Origin: JAVBQJ01 sp045532655
GTDB taxonomy: Bacteria > Verrucomicrobiota > Lentisphaeria > Victivallales > Victivallaceae
Direction of reading: 5' to 3'
DNA: 27,657 bases
NCBI GenBank assembly: GCA_045532655.1
Contig: JAZSGI010000237.1
Location: 1-27,657 of the forward strand
Shown: positions 8,246 through 13,594 of the stretch, piece after piece
Layout: each line of letters starts with the position of its first letter
Position numbering within the stretch: the first letter of the stretch is position 1
Notes under the pieces: model-generated
Database searches by the model: none
What the model saw: the letters and a program-made list of their open reading frames with translations, nothing else
Told to the model about the DNA's origin: nothing
Program-made: the position numbers and the translations under genes

Positions 8246-8405
8246 ATCTTTCAAGAGGTACCCGGTGGTACTTTTACGGATTGGTACAGAGTATTACGGA
8301 TGGGTACGGAGAATGGCAATAAACATAGTTTCTCCCCGAATCAAGGCATAAGAAAACCCTCTTGAGATTTCTCTCAGGAGGGCCAATATCTGGTACACCC
8401 AAAGG
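8246..8405. repeat. Left copy of the ~160 bp att-containing direct repeat
   Basis: This aligns without gaps to 12454-12613 (constant offset 4,208). The 75 bases 8331-8405 match the right copy at 65 positions. The last 15 bases, TGGTACACCCAAAGG (8391-8405), are identical to the 3' end of the tRNA-Arg gene including CCA. It also contains a copy of the tRNA terminator hairpin (8357-8382) and the 17 bp motif GGTACCCGGTGGTACTT (8257-8273). Bases 8274-8330 are only weakly similar. It marks the left attachment site. Its extension beyond the crossover region is discussed in the findings. Confidence 0.8.
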
Positions 8406-8532
8406 AAACGGCAGGGTATCAAACTTTCCCCGGAAGAAAACTCTTTCCCGCCCGGAGAAACCTTTCCGGTATCTCCCGTAGCCCCACTTCCCCGAACAAC
8501 ACAAATATATTCAAATGGTACTCAATGGTATT
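8406..8532. other. Left-end non-coding region of the element
   Basis: No supported gene. It contains a third copy of the 17 bp motif, GGTACTCAATGGTATTT (8517-8533), next to the 3' end of the zinc-ribbon gene. Its position mirrors that of the copy next to the integrase gene, as expected for an integrase or excisionase arm site. Confidence 0.5.
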
Positions 8533-9243
8533 TTATTTTTCAAAGTTAAGTGCACAAAATTTATTAAGACCAAGTTTTAATATCAGCATCGCGAAATAAT
8601 AAACAATTCCTTCGGGAATTGAAATCGCAGACAAAAGCATAGAAGCGATATTACGTATTTCTCCACTCGTCATCTCTTGAATAATGAAACGTGGCTCTCC
8701 GTTTTTGCATAACAAAACTTGAATTTGGGGCAGATGGCGATAAAAAATTTCTTTTCCCTTGTTGATTCGGCAATGTTTTCTTGCTTTTTCTCTATTCCGA
8801 TTACATGCGGGGAATATTATTGCGAGACTAATTGCAATAGGCACAATTGATAGCATAAATGCTACGATGTGTTGGAATAAAATTCCCCAAATAGGGAAAA
8901 ATGCCAATATCCATGCAAAAATATCATCTCTGGATGGATCAGGAGTATTACAGTGGGTAACGGCAACTGTTGATAGTTCAGATATATTTGTTTTTGCAGT
9001 CGGCAAATCAGTTTTTTTATCAACTTCTGTGGAAGTGTCGACAGGTTCCAGCGACTTCGTTTCCTCATTTGCCGGCACATCAGCAACAGGAGCGGGAATC
9101 GGAATTTCTGTAACTTTTTCAGCGTTTTCCAGTGGCTCTGGAGTCTCTTTTTCTTTCAAAAACTCTCCACAGTAGCGGCACTTGATCGCCACTGCTTTGA
9201 TCTCTTCACCACAGAATGGGCAGACTTTTGTGTTTGGGTCCAT
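8533..9243 (-). CDS. Zinc-ribbon membrane protein of unknown function, element cargo
   Basis: 236 aa. The N-terminus is a zinc ribbon with two CxxC pairs (VCPFCGEE and KCRYCGEF, about residues 8-29). A low-complexity linker rich in Pro, Glu and Thr follows (30-110), then one or two hydrophobic segments (IFAWILAFFPIWGILFQ and VAFMLSIVPIAISLAIIF, about 120-160), a basic stretch, and a C-terminal amphipathic helix region. The ATG at 9243 has AAAGGA 7-8 bases upstream. The frame stays open to 9312, but the added residues have no such site. Zinc ribbon plus membrane anchor occurs in many unrelated small proteins, so function is open: superinfection exclusion, membrane tethering or a host-interaction factor are guesses. 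It is the only gene of the element without an obvious mobility role. Confidence 0.75.
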   Translation of the reverse strand: MDPNTKVCPFCGEEIKAVAIKCRYCGEFLKEKETPEPLENAEKVTEIPIPAPVADVPANEETKSLEPVDTSTEVDKKTDLPTAKTNISELSTVAVTHCNTPDPSRDDIFAWILAFFPIWGILFQHIVAFMLSIVPIAISLAIIFPACNRNREKARKHCRINKGKEIFYRHLPQIQVLLCKNGEPRFIIQEMTSGEIRNIASMLLSAISIPEGIVYYFAMLILKLGLNKFCALNFEK

Positions 9244-9687
9244 GATATGTCCTTTCGTGTTTCCGGGAACACGGCAATAAAAAAGACGCACTCCCGATAT
9301 TCTGTCACACAAAAGGCACTAGCAAGCCCACGCAACGACAAAACACGAAAATGCGTCAATCCTTATTGACACATATCATGCGGAACGGCCATTGCGTTTG
9401 AAATTGCTAGTTTCTTTGTGTGGCCTACATTATTTGATTTTCAGAAGTTCAAATTATCAAATTTCAGTTTTTTACCATCAAAATCCTTTCGTTTGGTGTA
9501 ATGAATTTAATTTACACCGCAAACGTGATTTTTCAAGTAACATTCCCTGTGTACCGCATGATTTTACTACCCGAAGCGGAACTTGCCAGTACCGTTTTAT
9601 CATACACGATAAAATTATTCCGGTCAATTACTGAGACTTTATGCGGTCACGAAGGTATCTTTTTTGCACAGAAAGGGGCTGTTGAAT
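9244..9687. other. 445-base non-coding region rich in inverted repeats; candidate replication origin
   Basis: No gene is supported. The main structure is a long interrupted inverted repeat: CACACAAAAGGCACTAGCAA (9306-9325) against TTGCTAGTTTCTTTGTGTG (9404-9422), extended by ACGCAA (9330-9335) with TTGCGT (9392-9397). At its centre is the hairpin GTCAAT-CCTT-ATTGAC (9355-9370). Further stem-loops: GGTGTAA/TTACACC (9495-9501, 9512-9518) and TTTTATC/GATAAAA (9595-9601, 9608-9614). Such clustered stem-loops beside an HUH replication gene resemble single- or double-strand origins of rolling-circle elements. The region also holds the promoter of the zinc-ribbon gene. No nick site can be assigned from sequence alone. 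Confidence 0.45.
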
Positions 9688-10482
9688 TTAATCCACCTTG
9701 CCATACGGGAAAGAGTCTTCTGTGCAAGAGAGATAGTTTTCTGTGCCGTTCTCTGCCGTGAAAGGTTTGCCGGTAGCAGGATTGAAGTTGAGAATCTTTT
9801 CCCAGTTGAGATGATTGCCGCCCCAGGCAAACCATTCGGCATTGCTTTTGGTCAATTGCAGCATGTATTTTATTTCCGGAGTGGCACCATCCTGAAAACC
9901 TTTGGAATAGCTGAAACTCTTTTGCATAAATGGGGCAAACTTGGTCGAAACTTTGGCAATATAGCTTGTCCAGTAGACGGCATCATCCAGATTATATAGT
10001 TTTCCAGTAACTTTCTTCCCCATGCGGAAACTGTTTCCCTGTTGCGGCGGGTTGATATGGAATACGTGACTATCTCTTCCCAACCGTCTGGAAATAAGTT
10101 TGTTGAGATGTTCAGAAATTTTCATTGCCGATTGCAGATATTTTCCGTGAACAATGATGAATATATGGAAATGGCTGTGTTGATCGCAGGATAATTCCCC
10201 TATCTCACTTGCCCAGATATATTCAGCTTTGATTTTACGGTTCAGGAGAGTCCGTCTCCAACTTTGCATTGTTCCGCTGATAAAGTCGTTTGCCTGATTT
10301 TTGTAACGCGGTTCCAGATGTACTGTGAAGTGGCAGACATAGAGTCTCTTTGAACATTTAATCCACATATCCCGATAGATTTGGCAGATAGCATCCAATA
10401 TCTCTTTTCTTGCTCCGGCTGCTCCCTGCTGGATGATAAATTCCTCATACATTCTTTCTTTGATAACAATGGCTCTACCCAT
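9688..10482 (-). CDS. HUH replication initiator, inovirus Gp2-like
   Basis: 264 aa. The rolling-circle nicking signature is visible: DQHSHFHIFIIVHG with the HUH pair His104-Phe-His106, preceded by YIWASEIGE (about 88-96), and a tyrosine motif AVYWTSYIAK with Tyr170 and Tyr174. This fits the inovirus Gp2/YagK-like replication proteins, which cut one strand of the origin and stay bound through tyrosine. ATG at 10482 has GGGAG about 8 bases upstream. It is divergent from the HTH gene, with a shared AT-rich promoter region, and is followed by the stem-loop-rich region. The family is usually linked to small phages and plasmids, here combined with a tyrosine integrase. Exact family membership needs a profile search. 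Confidence 0.75.
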   Translation of the reverse strand: MGRAIVIKERMYEEFIIQQGAAGARKEILDAICQIYRDMWIKCSKRLYVCHFTVHLEPRYKNQANDFISGTMQSWRRTLLNRKIKAEYIWASEIGELSCDQHSHFHIFIIVHGKYLQSAMKISEHLNKLISRRLGRDSHVFHINPPQQGNSFRMGKKVTGKLYNLDDAVYWTSYIAKVSTKFAPFMQKSFSYSKGFQDGATPEIKYMLQLTKSNAEWFAWGGNHLNWEKILNFNPATGKPFTAENGTENYLSCTEDSFPYGKVD

Positions 10483-10614
10483 GATTTTTCTCCCTTTTTA
10501 TATTGAAATCTCTTATAATTTTATTTTATATAATAGCAAAATCTAAAAACCCCCTGCGTTTTCAGGGAAAATTGAGCGTAAAAACTTTTCAACAAAAGTA
10601 CAAGGAAATTACAA
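10483..10614. promoter_or_regulatory. Divergent promoter region between rep and the HTH gene
   Basis: Minus strand: TTGCTA (10539-10534), 16 bases, TATAAG (10517-10512), driving rep. Plus strand: TTGAAA (10503-10508), 17 bases, TTATAT (10526-10531), driving the HTH gene. The two overlap, so one regulator could switch both. A hairpin CCCTG-CGTTTT-CAGGG (10552-10567) lies in the leader of the HTH gene. Confidence 0.45.
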
Positions 10615-10956
10615 ATGGCAACCCAAATCCGCCCCAATACGGTAAAATTGATCGCAAAAATACTGCATCCACTGGCAGAAAATGGAGTATTGACCATTCC
10701 GGAAGAAAGGGAAATTATCGCCCATTTAACATATCTTGCCCAAAAAGGAGAAGAACTGCCTGTAATTATGCCGAAACTTATCGACCAGAAAGAAGCCGCT
10801 GAAATGCTCGGCATTGGATTTTCCAACTTTAAGAAACTGGAAAAATCCAACGCATTCCCCTTCAAACGCCGGATGGTCGGCACTTCTGTCCGATACCGCA
10901 ACACCGATATAATAAAATTCATACTCTCTGAAGATCCTTCTGAAATCAATATATAA
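10615..10956 (+). CDS. AlpA/excisionase-like helix-turn-helix protein
   Basis: 113 aa. The C-terminal half is a MerR/AlpA-type winged helix: LIDQKEAAEMLGIGFSNFKK (about 55-74), then FPFKRRMVGTSVRYRNTDIIKFI, the pattern of small excisionases and phage regulators that place a recognition helix and then a wing ending in RY. The N-terminal half is a helical segment with no family I recognise. AAGGA lies 9 bases before ATG 10615. It is between rep and int and transcribed opposite to both. It may act as excisionase (binding the 17 bp arm-like motifs) or as repressor of the rep promoter; sequence does not decide which. Confidence 0.75.
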   Translation: MATQIRPNTVKLIAKILHPLAENGVLTIPEEREIIAHLTYLAQKGEELPVIMPKLIDQKEAAEMLGIGFSNFKKLEKSNAFPFKRRMVGTSVRYRNTDIIKFILSEDPSEINI

Positions 10957-11003
10957 TTTGTCCTATATTATATATACAGAGAAACAGGGCACGGTCAACG
11001 GGC

Positions 11004-11039
11004 ACTTTTCAAAAAAAATTGCGATTTTTTGAAGAAAGT
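11004..11039. terminator. Bidirectional terminator between the HTH gene and integrase
   Basis: The inverted repeat ACTTTTCAAAAAA (11004-11016) / TTTTTTGAAGAAAGT (11025-11039) has A- and T-runs on both sides and sits between convergent genes. One bulged base; AT-rich stem, so strength is uncertain. Confidence 0.5.
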
Positions 11040-11045
11040 GGGGAT

Positions 11046-12341
11046 TTATGCCGTTTTCAGAATATTTTCCAGATTTTGGCGGATTTCTGAATCCGGCAGA
11101 GTGGCAAGGTATTTCAAAGCTTTCCGGATTCTCTCGTTGGCAGAAATGACCATATTACCACAAACGGCTTCAATTGCTCGCAGTTGAGCTTCTTCGCCGA
11201 TATGGGTATAATATTTGTCGGCGATTTCTGAATCTGTACCAAGAATGGAGAGCAATACCGCTTTAGGCACTCCCGCTTCAGCACAATGACTGGCAAAGGT
11301 ATGGCGAAGCGAGTGGAAACCATATTGAGTGACCCGCCGTTTGCGACCGGGAACCGGCAGAGATGGTTCAATGCCGATCCACCGGATAACCCGCAGTACA
11401 TCCAGATTAACCAGATTGTTGCCGATATTTTTACCGTCAGCATCAAGCCGGTTGTAACGTTCCGCAGTTTTGGGGCAGACATAATTATCACATTGCCACG
11501 CTTTGGCAAGCTGAAGCACTTCAAACAGCTCGTCTGCAATTGGAATAGTCACCTCTTTACCGGTTTTGAACTGCTTTACCCATATCCGCCGCCGTTCCAT
11601 ATCAATACTGTGCCATTGCAGTAAAACACAATCTTTCAGGCGTTGACCGGTATACATTCCCAGATAATAAACCACCCGGATTTCCGGTTTGTTGATAACC
11701 TGGTGAATATCATCTGCCAACACATCCCGCAACTGCTGCTCCTGTTCACGGGAAAACGCCAAGCGGCGTACTCCAATATCCTGTTCTTCACGCTCACGGC
11801 GAAAGAGGATAGTCCGGAAAGGATTTTCATCATCCCGAAAATCGGACAAGGTGGAAAAGATTTTGCGGAGCCGTTTGATCTTCCGGTTATGAGTAGAAAC
11901 GGCAATATCAGTTTTACGGAGATGCTTGGCAAAATTCTCCGTATCCTGAAAAGTGATATTGCGAACCGGTATCGAGGGATTATTGAGAAAATGGATAAAC
12001 TCCATTAAAGATGTCTTGTATTGGAGTTGTTCATGGATAGTCGCCGGATTTGCACGATCGGGGTGCAGAGAATAATAATCCCAGACACCGCTTAACGGCA
12101 ACTCACGCTTGGCTGAAGCAAGCCCTCTTGCCTGTTGCACATGAGCGGCGATGACTTCGGTGGACGTTGCTTTGATGATCGGAATAAACTCTTCGGCTTT
12201 GCGTAAAGCCTCGGCACGATTGGTAGTTTGCAGACTGACGGTTTTGCGGTGTCCGTCAACTTGATAGCGGTAAAAATATATCTTCCCCGGACCTTTGGAG
12301 AAAATTGCTCCGACACTCAAGCGGATCGTTTTGCTTGCCAT
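11046..12341 (-). CDS. int: Tyrosine recombinase/integrase
   Basis: 431 aa. It integrates and excises the element at the tRNA-Arg 3' end. N-terminal arm-binding beta region (RLSVGAIFSKGPGKIYFYRYQ), a SAM-like core-binding helical domain (about 85-190), and a catalytic domain with Arg234 in YTGQRLKDC, His343 and Arg346 in FHSLRHTFASH, and nucleophile Tyr378 in KYYTHI. The usual HisIII/Trp position reads LGTDS, so Thr replaces His; this deviates from the family, though activity is sometimes kept. The ATG at 12341 has GAGGTG 8 bases upstream; a GTG at 12350 is possible but lacks spacing. It lies next to the tRNA, the usual position for an integrase of this kind. Confidence 0.93.
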   Translation of the reverse strand: MASKTIRLSVGAIFSKGPGKIYFYRYQVDGHRKTVSLQTTNRAEALRKAEEFIPIIKATSTEVIAAHVQQARGLASAKRELPLSGVWDYYSLHPDRANPATIHEQLQYKTSLMEFIHFLNNPSIPVRNITFQDTENFAKHLRKTDIAVSTHNRKIKRLRKIFSTLSDFRDDENPFRTILFRREREEQDIGVRRLAFSREQEQQLRDVLADDIHQVINKPEIRVVYYLGMYTGQRLKDCVLLQWHSIDMERRRIWVKQFKTGKEVTIPIADELFEVLQLAKAWQCDNYVCPKTAERYNRLDADGKNIGNNLVNLDVLRVIRWIGIEPSLPVPGRKRRVTQYGFHSLRHTFASHCAEAGVPKAVLLSILGTDSEIADKYYTHIGEEAQLRAIEAVCGNMVISANERIRKALKYLATLPDSEIRQNLENILKTA

Positions 12342-12453
12342 AGATAACACCTCGGTTTGTTGATTCTATGACATAAAATAAATTGAAAACGTTTCCGGTA
12401 AATATGGCAGAGTACCTTCCGTAGCCAAAGAGAGCTGTCGGGATATATTGAAG

Positions 12454-12613
12454 ATATTTCAAATGGTACTCGGTGGTACTTGAGGGATTTTCCGCAGCAT
12501 CTTTCTCAAAGTTCTCCAACACCACTCAAAACGGCTTTTCTCCCCGAAAAAGGGCAAAAAGAAACCCTCTTGAGATTGCTCTCAAGAGGGCTAATATTTG
12601 GTACACCCAAAGG
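12454..12613. repeat. Right copy of the ~160 bp att-containing direct repeat
   Basis: Gap-free partner of 8246-8405. It contains the 17 bp motif GGTACTCGGTGGTACTT (12465-12481), the tRNA terminator, and the first 15 bases of the tRNA-Arg 3' end read from the CCA (12599-12613). The distance from the 17 bp motif to the tRNA core is 134 bases in both copies. Confidence 0.8.
12565..12590 (-). terminator. tRNA-Arg terminator
   Basis: A perfect 11 bp stem CCCTCTTGAGA / TCTCAAGAGGG with a 4-base loop, followed on the minus strand by TTTCTTTTT, about 9 bases after the tRNA CCA. The copy at the left end (8357-8382) keeps the stem with a change tolerated by G-T pairing. Confidence 0.85.
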
Positions 12614-12675
12614 GAGTCGAACCCCTAACCTTCTGGTCCGTAGCCAGACGCTCTATCCAATTGAGCTATGGGTGC
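12599..12675 (-). tRNA. tRNA-Arg(ACG), CCA encoded
   Basis: Cloverleaf by eye on the minus strand: acceptor GCACCCA/TGGGTGT, D stem GCTC/GAGC, anticodon stem TCTGG/CCAGA with loop CTACGGA (anticodon ACG), T arm AGGGG-TTCGACT-CCCTT (A-T and G-T pairs allowed), discriminator A, then CCA. 77 bases with CCA. It is the integration site of the element and remains intact. Confidence 0.95.
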
Positions 12676-12696
12676 ACTTGTTTCAACACACCATTT

Positions 12697-12724
12697 AATT
12701 TACATCACTTTCGGGAAAATGCAA
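12697..12724 (-). promoter_or_regulatory. Candidate promoter of tRNA-Arg
   Basis: Minus strand TTGCAT (12724-12719), 16 bases, TAAATT (12702-12697). The -10 box ends 22 bases before the tRNA 5' end, a fitting distance. Confidence 0.35.
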
Positions 12725-12764
12725 ATGAAAGCAATAAGAAAAATAGGATTTTTTGTGTAAGAAA

Positions 12765-12944
12765 CTATATATTGCCGGTTTTGGCGGGGAGAGTTCCCTG
12801 ATACTGTTTATGGTATTTCGGGGCGTATCCGAAATGTTTCTTGAAGTCCCTTGAAAAATAAAATTCATCTTTGTAACCCAGGAGCCATGCACATTCCCGT
12901 ACCAGTTTGCCGCTGGCAAATATTAAGAGAACGTTATAAAAACT
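12765..12944 (-). pseudogene. C-terminal fragment of an AraC-family regulator
   Basis: Reading the minus strand in frame with the stop at 12765 gives LLIFASGKLVRECAWLLGYKD followed by EFYFSRDFKKHFGYAP, the last part of the AraC/XylS helix-turn-helix domain, then a short tail. Upstream, an in-frame stop appears at 12945-12947, so only about 60 residues remain. No sensor domain or first helix-turn-helix is present and no start codon is credible. It is a remnant left by deletion or rearrangement next to the tRNA integration site. Confidence 0.75.
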
Positions 12945-12951
12945 TTATTCC

Positions 12952-12987
12952 GGCACTTTTTTCTGCGGAAAAGCAGAAAAAAGTGCC
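12952..12987. repeat. Perfect 15 bp hairpin
   Basis: GGCACTTTTTTCTGC (12952-12966) and its exact reverse complement (12973-12987) enclose the loop GGAAAA. It follows the AraC fragment. It may be a terminator in either direction or the relic of a small repeat element. The rest of 12988-13048 shows no gene. Confidence 0.7.
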
Positions 12988-13048
12988 TTTCTGTGTTGCG
13001 GTAAAGTGTTATTAAAAATATCTGCTTCACACTTTTTGCTCTATCGGT

Positions 13049-13077
13049 TTGCAAAAATCCCTATAATGTGTTATATT
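13049..13077 (+). promoter_or_regulatory. Candidate promoter of the phosphatase-rpiB/glyA-serS operon
   Basis: TTGCAA (13049-13054), 17 bases, TATATT (13072-13077), 38 bases before the GTG at 13115. A second -10-like box TATAAT (13062-13067) lies within the spacer. Confidence 0.45.
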
Positions 13078-13114
13078 ATTGTTTCGATAGAAACTTTTTT
13101 ACGGGGTAGATAAA

Positions 13115-13570
13115 GTGAAGCAGATATTGTTCGTGTGCAGTGGAAACATTTGCCGCAGTCCCATGGCAGAAGCATATTTCAATATGCTTGCCGGGAAACA
13201 CGGCAGCAGATGGCACGCCGCCAGTGCCGGAGTTTGCGCTGCTGACGGGATGCGGGCAAGCGCAAATGCAGTTGCTCTTATGCAGGAATTTTCTGCACAT
13301 CTCGATGATTTCAGAAGCCGGAGCGTTTCTGTGGGCATGCTGCAGGATTCTGCGCTGATCATATGCATGGAGGCGCAGCACTGCCGGGCGATAACAAACT
13401 TTTATCCCCGGGCGGCAGGAAAGACCAAACTGCTGGCGAACTGGCTGAAAGAAGGCAACAGGGAAAGCGATATAAGCTGGCTTTCGGAAGATTTTGATTT
13501 CTACCGGAGCTGTTTCAATACCATGAAACCGGCTCTGGATAACATTTTTGAATATGTAAACCAAAATTAA
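13115..13570 (+). CDS. Low-molecular-weight protein tyrosine phosphatase family protein
   Basis: 151 aa. The P-loop CSGNICRS (CX5R, Cys8 to Arg14) opens the protein right after a beta strand (ILFVCSGNICRSPMAEAYF), the family pattern of tyrosine and arginine phosphatases such as YwlE. The usual second motif, Asp-Pro with the general-acid aspartate, is not found: the corresponding stretch reads ESDISWLSEDFDFYRSC. Catalysis may therefore be altered. GTG start at 13115 is placed by the position of the P-loop; the upstream site is weak. It precedes the RpiB-GlyA gene by 24 bases, as ywlE precedes rpiB and glyA in Bacillus, so this is an old gene neighbourhood. Confidence 0.85.
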   Translation: MKQILFVCSGNICRSPMAEAYFNMLAGKHGSRWHAASAGVCAADGMRASANAVALMQEFSAHLDDFRSRSVSVGMLQDSALIICMEAQHCRAITNFYPRAAGKTKLLANWLKEGNRESDISWLSEDFDFYRSCFNTMKPALDNIFEYVNQN

Positions 13571-13594
13571 TAACGTTGAGGGAAAAAGATCCAA

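Larger units (their letters stand above)
8391..12598. mobile_element. 4.2 kb integrative element in tRNA-Arg(ACG) with integrase and HUH replication protein
   Basis: Bounded by direct repeats of the tRNA-Arg 3' end (8391-8405 and 12599-12613), giving a 4,208 bp unit. Cargo from right to left: tyrosine integrase (-), AlpA-like HTH protein (+), HUH replication initiator (-), zinc-ribbon membrane protein (-). This is the minimal equipment to integrate, excise and replicate as a circle. No coat, Zot/FtsK-like ATPase, relaxase, toxin or resistance gene is present. It is therefore not a complete filamentous phage or conjugative element; an integrative plasmid or phage satellite fits better. Some of the element, especially the zinc-ribbon gene and its flank, looks more AT-rich than the flanking operons. 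The tRNA is left intact at the right end. Confidence 0.8.

Noticed and set aside
8018..8254. A 78-codon minus-strand frame upstream of the MoxR gene
   Set aside because: Covers the probable MoxR promoter and leader, has no family resemblance and uses codons unlike the neighbours.
8391..12598. Interpretation as an inovirus (filamentous phage) prophage
   Set aside because: The Rep resembles inovirus Gp2, but no Zot-like ATPase or small coat protein is present.
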